NCBI GenBank assembly: GCA_944325085.1
Contig: CALUYT010000004.1
Location: 1 to 57,642 of the forward strand
Direction: 5' to 3'
DNA length: 57,642 bases
Source: Candidatus Gastranaerophilales bacterium
Lineage (GTDB): Bacteria; Cyanobacteriota; Vampirovibrionia; Gastranaerophilales; Gastranaerophilaceae
Part shown: positions 34,774-43,639 of the stretch, piece after piece
How positions within the stretch are numbered: position 1 is the first letter of the stretch
Layout of the letters: every line of letters starts with the position of its first letter
Position numbers and translations under genes: made by a program
The notes under the pieces: generated by a model
Seen by the model: only the letters and a program-made list of their open reading frames with translations
Told to the model about the DNA's origin: nothing
Databases searched by the model: none

Positions 34774-36141
34774 TTAGAATAATAATCTGAACAATAAAAA
34801 TCTTTTATTTAATTTTTCTGAGAATTTTCTCAAATTAGATGTTGTAACAACAGTATCATCAACAATTTGCTGCAAATCTGAAGTTTGAGCAGGATTTGAT
34901 GGATTTACTCTGTTCATAGTTTCTAAAGCTGTTGCAGCTTGAGCCATTGCATTATTAACATTAGTTATAGCTGTTGTAACTTGCTTTTTCAACTTATCAT
35001 CACTTGTCATTGCATTTATACTTTCACTAATTTGTGATAAGTTTTCAGCAATAATTTTTAAGTTTTTACCCGTTTGTTCAGCATCAGCTGCGTCCATTAC
35101 TTTATTCAAGTTTTTAGCCAATTTATCTACTGAATCTGCTGTTGATAACATTGTAGTCTTGAATTGCTCATCTCCAATTATATTATTTATATTAGCTGAC
35201 AATTTTGAAAAATCATCAGTTGCTTGTTTTGTCATAGCCAATAATTGTTCAATATCAGATTTTGAAGAATCCAACAATTCATCAATTTTGCCTAAAGTAT
35301 CATTAGACTTAGCTGTCAATTGATCCAAATTCTTTATTGTAGTTTTTAAATCTGCAATAGTTTGGTCTGTTAAGATTTCATTAACCTTACGAGTTGTTTC
35401 TGTTAAAGTTTCAGCAGCTCGATATTGCCAATCCATAAAATCAGATAATCTCATAGGTTCAATAATTGTATATGGAGAATCTTGAGAAGGATATGCTAAA
35501 GGCATGTCATCAAGAGGTGTTAAACGTAATTTATGAGATTCACCATCATTAACAGCTGCGCCTTTCAAAAATTCAGGCATTATTAATCCTGGAAGATTTA
35601 TAAAATAATCAACCTTATAAGCATAAGGAGTTCTAATATTATTTTTATAATTGAAAGGAACAGAATCTCTTGATAAAACTTCAACAGATTTTATTAACCC
35701 AACATCATAATATTTATCACTCAATTTCATTTGAACAGGGTCATTTTTATACAATAAATGTCTGCTCAACATTGGAATATAAACTGTTCTTGTCTTAGGA
35801 GGAGTAATTTCCAAAAATAATTCACCAATCAATCCAGACTGCTGAATTGAAAAAGATGAAGCTCTAGGAATTTGCACATTTGGATCAGTAATAACAAATT
35901 TAACCTTTACAAAACTATCTTCACCATTGGCAACAGGTGTAATTTCTTCAACCTGACCAACTTTCAACCCCATTATCTGAACACCTGCACCAGGTCTTAA
36001 ACCATTTACGTCTTTAAATTGGATTTCTACACGTTTTGCTGAAGAAAAAGCTCTGCCTTTTACTTTTAAAACAGTACCAACCAATAATATCAAAGCCACT
36101 AAGGTTAATAATCCAACTTTAAATGAAGATGAAAATTTCAT
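34774..36141 (-). CDS. MCE/MlaD-family protein (455 aa)
   Basis: One N-terminal membrane helix (FKVGLLTLVALILLVGTVLKVKG), then an MCE domain with VEIQFKDVNGLRPGAGVQIMGLKVGQV and SSFSIQQSGLIGELFLEI, including the short pore-type segment GLIGE. After an extra ~120-residue beta-containing part comes a long helical tail rich in TIKNLDQL and KNLNKVMD-type repeats that probably forms a periplasmic tube or coiled coil. Role inferred: phospholipid traffic between membranes. First gene of the operon with lpxK, fitting an envelope role. Confidence 0.9.
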   Translation of the reverse strand: MKFSSSFKVGLLTLVALILLVGTVLKVKGRAFSSAKRVEIQFKDVNGLRPGAGVQIMGLKVGQVEEITPVANGEDSFVKVKFVITDPNVQIPRASSFSIQQSGLIGELFLEITPPKTRTVYIPMLSRHLLYKNDPVQMKLSDKYYDVGLIKSVEVLSRDSVPFNYKNNIRTPYAYKVDYFINLPGLIMPEFLKGAAVNDGESHKLRLTPLDDMPLAYPSQDSPYTIIEPMRLSDFMDWQYRAAETLTETTRKVNEILTDQTIADLKTTIKNLDQLTAKSNDTLGKIDELLDSSKSDIEQLLAMTKQATDDFSKLSANINNIIGDEQFKTTMLSTADSVDKLAKNLNKVMDAADAEQTGKNLKIIAENLSQISESINAMTSDDKLKKQVTTAITNVNNAMAQAATALETMNRVNPSNPAQTSDLQQIVDDTVVTTSNLRKFSEKLNKRFLLFRLLF

Positions 36142-36238
36142 TATCTACCCTTCCTAAAAAACTTAAGCATATAAGTATATTAGCAGAAACATAAAAAAAC
36201 TGTAAAGTTTTTAAAATTTTAAAACTTAAACAATTAAG

Positions 36239-36256
36239 AATATACATTATATAGTT
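36239..36256. promoter_or_regulatory. Shared 18-mer, copy 1 (divergent MCE / 36402 region)
   Basis: AATATACATTATATAGTT, identical to 40057-40074. Its complement contains a perfect TATAAT, 105-110 bases upstream of the MCE start on the minus strand. Confidence 0.5.
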
Positions 36257-36401
36257 GATTTTTTGGAAATTTACAACATAAACATTAATAAATTATGTAT
36301 AATTAAATCAGGTAGAATGTTGACTTTTTGAAAAAAAACATTAAATAACTGCCAGGTAGAAAGAAAATAAACAAACAAAACACGCAAGAAGGAGAGAGCC
36401 T

Positions 36402-37457
36402 ATGGGTTTAGCCGCATCTCAAGCTAGATGGGTTGCACTAGCAGCAAGAAAATCAAATGTTGAATATGAAGGTCAACAAATAAACCAGGCAAGAACAGCT
36501 TTAGCAAACCAAAGTTCCGAATTATGGAATCAATTATACGCAATGGAAGTTCCAACTGCACCTAGCACAAGTGAATTTACATCTACTCAATATACATTTG
36601 AAAATGGAGATACAACTCAAACCATTACAGATATTCAAAGTGCAGAATACACAGATGCTGATGGAATAAACTATAATTCATACATAACATATTCAACAAA
36701 AATATCTGAATATAAAGGAATTAGAAATACAAACTCTAATCCACAAGTTCAATATGTAGCTCCTGCAGGTGAAACTGAAGGATACTATATGGTAGGAACA
36801 AAAAAACTATCTTGTTTAAATACAGTTGATAAAACAGATACAAGCAAAGAAAGTTCATGGGGAACATACAGTGCAGCATTGGATCAAATAGCACAAGATT
36901 GGCCAGATACCCAACTTGCAAAAGATTGGCTTGATTATAAAAATAACGGTAATGAAGCTGTGTTAGATAACATATATCTATGGACTGATAATAATAACAA
37001 AGTTAATTTTGTATCAAAAACAAGTTCAACAAATGACTCGCTAGAAGCTTGCAGACAAGATGCAACTCAAGCTCTACATTCTTATTACGCAGATTACCAA
37101 ACAACAAATAAGGAAATTTCAAAATACGGTGTTATTGAATATGATAGCAGCGGTAGAGCAACATCTTTACAACTAGAAGGTTCAAGTGTAGTATATTCTC
37201 TAAAAGCTTCAAGTGTAACAGATGAAAACGCATACAATGATGCAATGAACCAATATAATTACGAACAACAATTATATGAAAAAAAGGTTCAAGACATAAA
37301 CGCTAGAACAGAACAAATTCAAACTGAAGATAGAACTTTAGAACTAAGATTAAAAGCGCTAGATACAGAACAAAATGCACTTCAAACAGAAATGGATGCC
37401 GTTCATAAAATCATTTCTAAAAATATCGAAAGTACATTTAAAACATTTGAAAGCTAA
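36402..37457 (+). CDS. Unknown protein with MGLAASQARW start and helical C-terminus (351 aa)
   Basis: Not firmly named. The N-terminal MGLAASQARWVALAARKSN and C-terminal helix (EDRTLELRLKALDTEQNALQTEMDAVHKII ... ESTFKTF) bracket a variable, Asn/Thr/Ser-rich middle. This is the layout of axial or exported structural proteins, with conserved ends and a variable centre, but it is not flagellin by sequence. The end of the 110-aa protein at 38942 resembles this C-terminus. GGAGAGAG precedes the ATG. First of two plus-strand genes. Export through a flagellar-type system is only a guess. Confidence 0.7.
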   Translation: MGLAASQARWVALAARKSNVEYEGQQINQARTALANQSSELWNQLYAMEVPTAPSTSEFTSTQYTFENGDTTQTITDIQSAEYTDADGINYNSYITYSTKISEYKGIRNTNSNPQVQYVAPAGETEGYYMVGTKKLSCLNTVDKTDTSKESSWGTYSAALDQIAQDWPDTQLAKDWLDYKNNGNEAVLDNIYLWTDNNNKVNFVSKTSSTNDSLEACRQDATQALHSYYADYQTTNKEISKYGVIEYDSSGRATSLQLEGSSVVYSLKASSVTDENAYNDAMNQYNYEQQLYEKKVQDINARTEQIQTEDRTLELRLKALDTEQNALQTEMDAVHKIISKNIESTFKTFES

Positions 37458-37493
37458 TAAAATAATACTAATAATAAGAAAAAAGAGGTTAAA

Positions 37494-38309
37494 ATGTCTT
37501 ATAAGAACGACAGTAATTTAGTAATAGCAAACAGATTCTCAGATGCCAGCAGTACAGCTAAAGCTCAAATGTGGGAAACTTATGACAGATTGAGAGACTT
37601 AACTGTTTCAGGTAGCGGAACAGGCACAGGCTTTGAAGCTGCAGGCGGTTTATTGTATAACTTAGCAAGTTTACTTGCACCATCATCTTTTGCAACTATT
37701 TTTGGAAGTTCAGAGACTATGAATATTTCCGGAACTTCTTATTATTCAAAAACAAATACAGGCAGCGCATATGGTGTAGATTCATTATACAATTACTCAG
37801 GATTTCCTGGAGGAGCTGCTTCAATTGATTCTATTTATGGACTGGCAACAGGTGGTGCTTCATCTATACTAAACGGCTGGGGAACAGATACCGGATATAT
37901 TACAGGTGGAGCTTCAAGTGTTAGCGGACTTGCAGATATTACAAGTGCTGCAGCATACGGTATTGGAACTGGTACAGGACTTGGCAAAATTGCATCAAAT
38001 ATTGTTATGCCATTTGCAAGTTGTATTTCAGGTTTTGGTGGCATATTAACAGCCGTATCACCTTATTTAGGAGTTTATGGCGCAGGAACAACAGTTTTAG
38101 GTAACTTAATGCAAGGAACTTCATCTGCCGCATTAGCAGCTTATCAAAATATTTCTGGAAATATTGTTACAAACGCAGATACAATACTTTCTACAAAAGT
38201 AAGAAACATTGAAACTGTTTGCAAAATGCTAGATACCCAAGGTGATGTAGCTAAAAAGATGTTAAAAGAAGGTATTGACGGCGATAGTAAAGCAATACAA
38301 AACCTATAA
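37494..38309 (+). CDS. Unknown Gly/Ser/Ala-rich protein (271 aa)
   Basis: Not recognised. The centre is very rich in Gly, Ser, Ala, Thr and Tyr (GSGTGTGFEAAGGLLYNLASLLAPSS, GGASSILNGWGTDTGYITGGASS), with moderately hydrophobic stretches but no charged signal peptide. The ends are helical and charged (MWETYDRLRDLT; KVRNIETVCKMLDTQGDVAKKMLKEGID). AGAGG lies 8 bases upstream of the start, and the gap from the previous gene is 36 bases, so it is probably co-transcribed and followed by a terminator. The pattern suggests a surface or structural protein. Confidence 0.7.
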   Translation: MSYKNDSNLVIANRFSDASSTAKAQMWETYDRLRDLTVSGSGTGTGFEAAGGLLYNLASLLAPSSFATIFGSSETMNISGTSYYSKTNTGSAYGVDSLYNYSGFPGGAASIDSIYGLATGGASSILNGWGTDTGYITGGASSVSGLADITSAAAYGIGTGTGLGKIASNIVMPFASCISGFGGILTAVSPYLGVYGAGTTVLGNLMQGTSSAALAAYQNISGNIVTNADTILSTKVRNIETVCKMLDTQGDVAKKMLKEGIDGDSKAIQNL

Positions 38310-38654
38310 AATTATAAAACTTGAAAGAATTATAAAAAGTATAACTTGTCTTAAAATTAAGACAAGTTATATTTTTCTTACTATATTTATAAATAATTCT
38401 TAAACTCAGACCTTTAATCCAAAGTTACAGCAAAATACTTTCCATAAACATTAATCTTATAGTAAAATATCTATATGATTAACAATTATTAAAATCTTAC
38501 TGTGAATATTAAAGATTTTATAAGACATACCGACTTATAAGAATATAAACTAAGACCTAAATATTAAGAAACATTACAAAGAGTTAAAAAATATATCAAT
38601 TATAAAATACATAATGTTTTTATTTATATGTAGGTCTAAAGTGTAAGGAGCATT
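38310..38654. other. 345-bp gap: terminator then no recognised gene
   Basis: Apart from the terminator at 38340-38371 nothing convincing is seen. The remainder is very AT-rich with several -10-like sequences, presumably holding the promoter of the gene at 38655. Confidence 0.5.
38340..38371 (+). terminator. Terminator of the 36402-38309 pair
   Basis: Perfect 15-bp inverted repeat TATAACTTGTCTTAA / TTAAGACAAGTTATA followed by TTTTT. Confidence 0.85.
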
Positions 38655-38927
38655 ATGTTTCGAGAAACTCTAGAACTATACCTGAGAAGAATCATGGATT
38701 TCTTAATTTATACTAAGAATTACTTTATTAGGAAAAATCCGATTCAATCAATAGTAAATTCAATAGTAGAAGGAATTAAAGATTTTTTGACGGTAAAAAA
38801 GAAATTAAAAATGGCACAATACAGGCTTAATTATCACAGACATCAACTTCACAAGATGGAACAATTAATCGCCGAAAACAGCCAACATAATTTCTTGAAA
38901 GGGGCACACCTAGATCAAAAAAGGTAA
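38655..38927 (+). CDS. Small basic helical protein (90 aa)
   Basis: Not recognised. Strongly basic and helical throughout: RETLELYLRRIMDFLIYTKN, IVNSIVEGIKDFLTVKKKLKMAQYRLNYHRHQLHKMEQLI. No signal peptide, although residues 10-25 are amphipathic. AAGGAG precedes the ATG. Only 14 bases separate it from the next gene, also a small helical protein. The size and charge are like those of chaperones or export helpers of secretion systems, but that is not supported by homology. Confidence 0.65.
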   Translation: MFRETLELYLRRIMDFLIYTKNYFIRKNPIQSIVNSIVEGIKDFLTVKKKLKMAQYRLNYHRHQLHKMEQLIAENSQHNFLKGAHLDQKR

Positions 38928-38941
38928 AGGCGGAAAATACA

Positions 38942-39274
38942 ATGGGTTTATTTATCGGAATAATCAGAAGAAGATACCTGAGAATGATGAAATCGACAGC
39001 AGAATGGCAACTGCAATTAATAACCCAAGCTAAAAGAACAGCAACAAGAGCAGCTGACCAATTAATGCAAGTCGGTACAGACTATGAATCCGATTCTGTA
39101 ATTGCCAAAAAGTTACAACAACGACAATATAAATTAAAACTTCTAGAAGAAAAACTAGACGAAAGAATGGAAGAATTAAAAACTCTTATCCAAGGTTACA
39201 ACGAAGAACTTCAATCTTGCGAATCAATGATAAATGCAAGTATTAAAGACTCATTCTCATATAATATTCGTTAA
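38942..39274 (+). CDS. Small coiled-coil protein (110 aa)
   Basis: Not recognised. The N-terminal 35 residues are basic; residues 55-90 form a heptad-like coiled coil (KKLQQRQYKLKLLEEKLDERMEELKTL), ending in SMINASIKDSFSY. The C-terminus resembles that of the 351-aa protein at 36402 (charged helix, then nI.ksFk.F-like ending). In an operon with the 90-aa gene. It converges on the minus-strand gene at 39278 with only 3 bases between them. Confidence 0.68.
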   Translation: MGLFIGIIRRRYLRMMKSTAEWQLQLITQAKRTATRAADQLMQVGTDYESDSVIAKKLQQRQYKLKLLEEKLDERMEELKTLIQGYNEELQSCESMINASIKDSFSYNIR

Positions 39275-39277
39275 TAA

Positions 39278-39982
39278 CTATCTTACGCTAGTTTGAACAA
39301 AAAGATTTATAATATCACTCATCACAGCAGACTGTCTTTGGTACTGCTGTGATTTTGCTTCTAACAAAGCAATTTGTTTACGGTATTCTGCCACATTATT
39401 TTGACATTCAACAGAATTAGCATTCAAAGAATCTTGGAATTGCTTAGCTTCTTGCAAAACGCTACTCATAGAAATACCTAGAGCTTCCATTGTTTGTTTA
39501 ATAATAATAGCACCGGTTTGTCTTGAAACACCATTTGGAAGCTTTGCAATTAACTGTTTTAGAACTGCAATATTTGGAGGATAAGAAAAATCATCTTGAG
39601 CAAAAGAATCAACTCCAAGATTGTTAACTAAGCTTTGTTGAAAAGCATTATCAACAAAAGATGAAGATTGAATTGCAGATTGAAACTGCATTTGTTGAGC
39701 TTGTTCCTGCAATTGCGATTGAACTTTTTTCTGTAATTCTGAATGTACAGAAGGTTTTAAAGTTTCACTAACAGTTTGCACAAAACTTTCATCAACAGAA
39801 GATTCTAAAGAATTATTATAAGATGCATTTTGATTATCAGGTTGGAAATCATTTGTAGAAGAACCATCTGATGAAGCATCTTCATTAACAAAAACTTCAC
39901 CATCAGAATGTTCCATAGTTTGCATTTTTAAAGCCTCTACAATCTTTTTTCCCATTCCATCATTCATGCTATCTACCGCCAT
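39278..39982 (-). CDS. Glutamine-rich coiled-coil protein of unknown function (234 aa)
   Basis: Not recognised. The first ~125 residues are low-complexity, rich in Gln, Ser and Asp (QSQLQEQAQQMQFQSAIQSSSF), probably disordered. The C-terminal ~100 residues form a defined helical domain: LKQLIAKLPNGVSRQTGAII, IKQTMEALGISMSSVLQEAKQ, then a coiled coil (CQNNVAEYRKQIALLEAKSQ) ending DIINLFVQTSVR. No membrane segment. The shared 18-mer at 40057 lies upstream, in the divergent gap with the PurH-like gene. Confidence 0.7.
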   Translation of the reverse strand: MAVDSMNDGMGKKIVEALKMQTMEHSDGEVFVNEDASSDGSSTNDFQPDNQNASYNNSLESSVDESFVQTVSETLKPSVHSELQKKVQSQLQEQAQQMQFQSAIQSSSFVDNAFQQSLVNNLGVDSFAQDDFSYPPNIAVLKQLIAKLPNGVSRQTGAIIIKQTMEALGISMSSVLQEAKQFQDSLNANSVECQNNVAEYRKQIALLEAKSQQYQRQSAVMSDIINLFVQTSVR

Positions 39983-40056
39983 CTTTTCCTCTTAATTATC
40001 ATTCTAAACAAGACAATTATATTAAAGACATGCAATTTTATCAAGAAATTATTATA

Positions 40057-40074
40057 AATATACATTATATAGTT
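40057..40074. promoter_or_regulatory. Shared 18-mer, copy 2 (divergent 39982 / 40137 region)
   Basis: AATATACATTATATAGTT, identical to 36239-36256. The minus-strand reading holds TATAAT, about 80 bases before the start at 39982. Confidence 0.5.
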
Positions 40075-40136
40075 TAAGATTTATTAACTTGATAGTAATA
40101 TACCTTTGTGCTAGCATCAAGGTTAAGAGGGATATT

Positions 40137-41072
40137 ATGGAAACTATAGAAATTACTAATTTTACAGATTTACAAAATGGAGAAAACCAAAATCAAACAG
40201 CATTTATTGCTCCGGTAGATGATGGTATTGAATACGAAATATTGAGCGATAGAAAAGAATTAGAATATATCGACTATTTAAATCTTACAAGAGTAACGGA
40301 AATTCTTGGAGAATTTTTTGATGTTAACACCGCAGCAATAGCAAAAGAAAACTCTCTATGCGCAGCCGCTCTTGGAAGCTCAGTTGACACAGCACTACAA
40401 AAAGTATTAGAAAGTGATCCTATCTCTATAACAGATAGCACAATTGGTTTTAGTAAAGAAGTTACAAAAAATGTAGCCAAAGAATTAACATCAATCAAAA
40501 TAAAAAATATAATAGCTCCGAAATATGAAAAAGAAGCATTAGACATATTACTAAAAAATGAATTTATAAACGTTATCCAAATTAAAAGTCCATTACAAGA
40601 ACTACTTGGATTTATAACAAAAGATATCAAAGTTACACCATTTGGATACCTAATACAAGAACAGAATTTAAGTAAATTAACAAAAGATTCCTTTAAAGTA
40701 ATGGGGAAAACAAAACCAACCCAACAACAAGCTGAAGATGCAATTTTTGCATGGAAGATAGCAAAATATACAAAAACCACATCTGCAGTTATCGCAAAAG
40801 ATTTATCAACCAAAGCCATAGTGCAAGATAACACAAACGGCATAGACACAGTAGAAAAAGCAATGGACATTGCCTGTGAGAACTCAAAAGACGCAGTTAT
40901 GGCAGTTGACGGTGTTATTGAAAATGAAGAAGTAATACATACAGCAATACAAGGAAGAATCGGATTAATTATAGAAGCAGGAGACGGTAGAAATTCAAAG
41001 AAAATTACCCAACTTGCAGACAAATATAACATTTCAATAATCGCCACAGGTATAAGAAATTACAAATACTAA
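40137..41072 (+). CDS. Degenerate PurH-like (AICAR transformylase domain) protein
   Basis: A 311-residue protein that follows the AICAR-transformylase half of PurH along its length: SDPIS, IKNIIAPKYEKEALDILLKN (compare E.IiAP.f...Al..L), TKPTQQQAEDAIFAWKIAKYTKTTSAVIAKD, DTVEKAMDIACENSKDAVMAVDGVI, ending TGIRNYKY. The catalytic places are changed: the KHxNPCG loop reads KENSLCAA, the DAFFPF segment reads DGVIENEE and RHFxH reads RNYKY. The IMP cyclohydrolase domain is absent. It is therefore probably not the purine enzyme but a pseudoenzyme or a protein with a new role. AAGAGGG precedes the ATG at 40137, chosen over an upstream TTG in frame. Followed 14 bases later by the dCMP deaminase. Confidence 0.65.
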   Translation: METIEITNFTDLQNGENQNQTAFIAPVDDGIEYEILSDRKELEYIDYLNLTRVTEILGEFFDVNTAAIAKENSLCAAALGSSVDTALQKVLESDPISITDSTIGFSKEVTKNVAKELTSIKIKNIIAPKYEKEALDILLKNEFINVIQIKSPLQELLGFITKDIKVTPFGYLIQEQNLSKLTKDSFKVMGKTKPTQQQAEDAIFAWKIAKYTKTTSAVIAKDLSTKAIVQDNTNGIDTVEKAMDIACENSKDAVMAVDGVIENEEVIHTAIQGRIGLIIEAGDGRNSKKITQLADKYNISIIATGIRNYKY

Positions 41073-41086
41073 ATAGGGGTATAAAA

Positions 41087-41536
41087 ATGGAAATAAAACC
41101 TTGGGATGAATACTTTTTGGCTCTAGCAAAGACTTGCGCAACAAGATCAAATTGTATAAGAGCACAAGTTGGAGCAGTAATTGTAGGTGAAGATAAAAAG
41201 ATAAAAGCAACCGGCTACAATGGTACGCCATCAAAAGTAGAATCTTGTGCTGAAAGAGGCGAATGCTACAGAATAAAAAACAATATTCCTTCAGGCACTA
41301 AATATGAAACCTGTCGTTCTATACACGCAGAACAAAATGCAATTATTCAAGCAGGTCAAGATAGATGTAAGGATGCAACAATATACATCTGGGGACATAA
41401 CTTTATTTGTATTTTGTGTAAAAGATTTATTGTACAAGCAGGCATAAAAAACTGTGTGCTTCAAAAAGACGAAAACTCTCCAATTGTTAGAGTTTCCGTT
41501 GAAGAAATAAGAAAAGAACTTGAAGCTCAAAGATAA
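41087..41536 (+). CDS. dCMP deaminase / ComEB-type cytidine-deaminase-fold enzyme
   Basis: A 149-residue zinc enzyme making dUMP from dCMP for thymidylate synthesis. It has WDEYFLALAKTCATRSNC, AQVGAVIV, the catalytic HAEQNAI (His zinc ligand and Glu) and a second zinc motif CILC (usual PCxxC, here with Ile before the Cys). The TGYNGTPS substrate loop and C...C region around residue 45-55 are present. Length normal. Same operon as the PurH-like gene, both nucleotide-type folds. AGGGG lies before the ATG. Confidence 0.9.
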   Translation: MEIKPWDEYFLALAKTCATRSNCIRAQVGAVIVGEDKKIKATGYNGTPSKVESCAERGECYRIKNNIPSGTKYETCRSIHAEQNAIIQAGQDRCKDATIYIWGHNFICILCKRFIVQAGIKNCVLQKDENSPIVRVSVEEIRKELEAQR

Positions 41537-41557
41537 TAATTAAAGGATTTACACATA

Positions 41558-43639
41558 ATGAAAAAACGAATTATTCCATTAATATTTGTAAGTTTATTAG
41601 TAAATGCTGCGTTTTCAAATATCGCATATTCAGAAAACGCACAACCAACAGAAAAAAGTATAGAAATAATATCAAATACACCTAACAATGGTGTTTATGT
41701 TGTTCGCGATCAAAGTGTAATCTCTCCAAAATTGGAAAAAGAAATCCGTACCAATATAACAAAAATATATGGCGCCGATAAAACAGATGAAATTTATAAT
41801 AAAATACTAGAAATCGCAACAACTGCCAAAAGTAAAAGATCGGATAAACTAAAACAAGAAGATTTAACAAGAGAAAGTGACTGGTACAAAGATGAAGTAA
41901 TCTATATGTTTTATGTAGATCAATTTGGTACCGTTACACCTGAAAAGCCAAACCAATTTAAAGACACAATTGGAATGCTAAATTATTTAAAAAATTTAGG
42001 AATAACAACAATATACATGTTACCTTTTGCAGATTCTCCAATGGAAGATTCAGGATTTGATGTTAAAAATCCTCAAAATGTAAGAAAAGATTTAGGTGGT
42101 AAAGTTCAATTTGAACAATTTATCAAAGCTGCCAAAGAACAAGGTTTTAATATAAAAGCAGATTTAGTTTTAAACCACTTTTCAGATCAACACGAATGGT
42201 TCCAAGAGGCCAAAAAGGGCGATTTAAACAAATTAAACAACTTTATAGTAAGAGAAACAATGCCGGAATATACTAAATACGTAGATCCTAAGCTTGGTAC
42301 AGTTATAGAATATAAAGAAGACGATGGCTCTATAAGTAAACGTAGATTAATATTTCCTGAAATAACAGAAAATAACTACAGAAAAGAAACTATTAATGGC
42401 AAAGATTACTATTTATATCACACATTCTATCCTTTCCAACTTGATATAAATTGGGAAAATCCTGAAGTTTTATACTACAACTTAGAAACCTTAAATTACT
42501 GGGCAAATTTAGGTGTCGATATATTTAGATTAGATGCTATTCCATATTTAATAAAAGAAAAAGGAACAAATGCAGAAAATCAGCCAAGAACTCACGAAAT
42601 TATAAAACTATTAAGCAACTATCTACAAGCAGTAGCACCAAGAACAGTACTACAAGCAGAAGCCTGCCAATTACCAAAAGATGTAATACCATATTTCGGA
42701 ACAGAACGAAAAACCGAAACTATTATAGATGGCAAACCAAAAGAAATAAAAAGAACAGATGAAGTTCAAATAGCATACAATTTTCCATACATGCCTGCAC
42801 TTTGGGCAAGTTTCATCACAGAAGACAGTTCATATTTCCAAAAAGCAGTAAAAGAAACTCCGAATATACCGGAATCTGCAAGCTGGGCAACATTTTTAAG
42901 AGTTCACGATGAACTTACATTAGAAATGGTTACCCCAGAAATGCGAGAACTAATATATAAAGCACTAGAACCAAAAGGGGCACCATTTAGAAAAGGTTTT
43001 GGTGTAAGCGGAAGAATGGCAAACTTCTTAGATGAAGATCACGACCATATTGAAATGGCATTTTCTGTATTACTATCAATGCCAGGAATTCCAATTATCT
43101 ATTATGGAGATGAAATTGGTGCAAAAAACAATTTTGCAAATGCTAAAAAAAGTGCAGAATTGAGAAAGAAAAAACAGAAAAAAAGTAAAATAAAACTCCT
43201 ATCATTTTTTGATTCAAGAGATATAAATAGAGGCTCCTTATCTCAAGATGCTTTTTATGATGCAACAAAAACAACAAAAACTTATAGCGGAAAAATCTTC
43301 CATAAAGTTCAAAAAATGATAGCTTTACGAAAAGAAATTCCAGCACTAAGACGTGGATCTTTAACAATATTAAAAACTAAAAATCCATATATTTTTGCAT
43401 ACATAAGAAGTTATAAAGGTGAAAAATACTTAATTGTTAATAACCTTGCAGACAAAAGATGTACCGCAGAAATAGAATTACCGACAGAAACTTTAATCAA
43501 AGCTATAGCTCACAAAGAATATGTATATCTAAAAAATATTCTTAATGATGAAGAATTTAAAGTTAAAGTATCTTTAAAAGATAAGAAAACTCGATTACTT
43601 ATGTATCCTTATGCTGTAGTTTGGTTGAAATTGCCGTAG
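41558..43639 (+). CDS. treS: Exported GH13 trehalose-synthase-like enzyme
   Basis: A 693-residue protein related to maltose alpha-D-glucosyltransferase (TreS, GH13_16), which interconverts maltose and trehalose. Residues 1-27 look like a signal peptide, unusual because TreS is normally cytoplasmic. After ~80 extra residues the barrel starts with SDWYKDEVIYMFYVDQF. Region I is DLVLNHFSDQHEWF, region II VDIFRLDAIPYL (nucleophile Asp), region III VLQAEAC (acid/base Glu) and region IV FLRVHDELTLEM (Asp; TreS usually has RNHDEL). The PGxPxIYYGDEIG segment is present. Complete, with a C-terminal beta domain. The 3' end overlaps the convergent acyltransferase by 41 bases. Whether the product is trehalose is uncertain. 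Confidence 0.85.
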   Translation: MKKRIIPLIFVSLLVNAAFSNIAYSENAQPTEKSIEIISNTPNNGVYVVRDQSVISPKLEKEIRTNITKIYGADKTDEIYNKILEIATTAKSKRSDKLKQEDLTRESDWYKDEVIYMFYVDQFGTVTPEKPNQFKDTIGMLNYLKNLGITTIYMLPFADSPMEDSGFDVKNPQNVRKDLGGKVQFEQFIKAAKEQGFNIKADLVLNHFSDQHEWFQEAKKGDLNKLNNFIVRETMPEYTKYVDPKLGTVIEYKEDDGSISKRRLIFPEITENNYRKETINGKDYYLYHTFYPFQLDINWENPEVLYYNLETLNYWANLGVDIFRLDAIPYLIKEKGTNAENQPRTHEIIKLLSNYLQAVAPRTVLQAEACQLPKDVIPYFGTERKTETIIDGKPKEIKRTDEVQIAYNFPYMPALWASFITEDSSYFQKAVKETPNIPESASWATFLRVHDELTLEMVTPEMRELIYKALEPKGAPFRKGFGVSGRMANFLDEDHDHIEMAFSVLLSMPGIPIIYYGDEIGAKNNFANAKKSAELRKKKQKKSKIKLLSFFDSRDINRGSLSQDAFYDATKTTKTYSGKIFHKVQKMIALRKEIPALRRGSLTILKTKNPYIFAYIRSYKGEKYLIVNNLADKRCTAEIELPTETLIKAIAHKEYVYLKNILNDEEFKVKVSLKDKKTRLLMYPYAVVWLKLP

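Noticed and set aside
36402-37457. Flagellin or hook protein
   Set aside because: Layout is similar, but the N- and C-terminal sequences do not match the flagellin or FlgE/FlgK/FlgL patterns.
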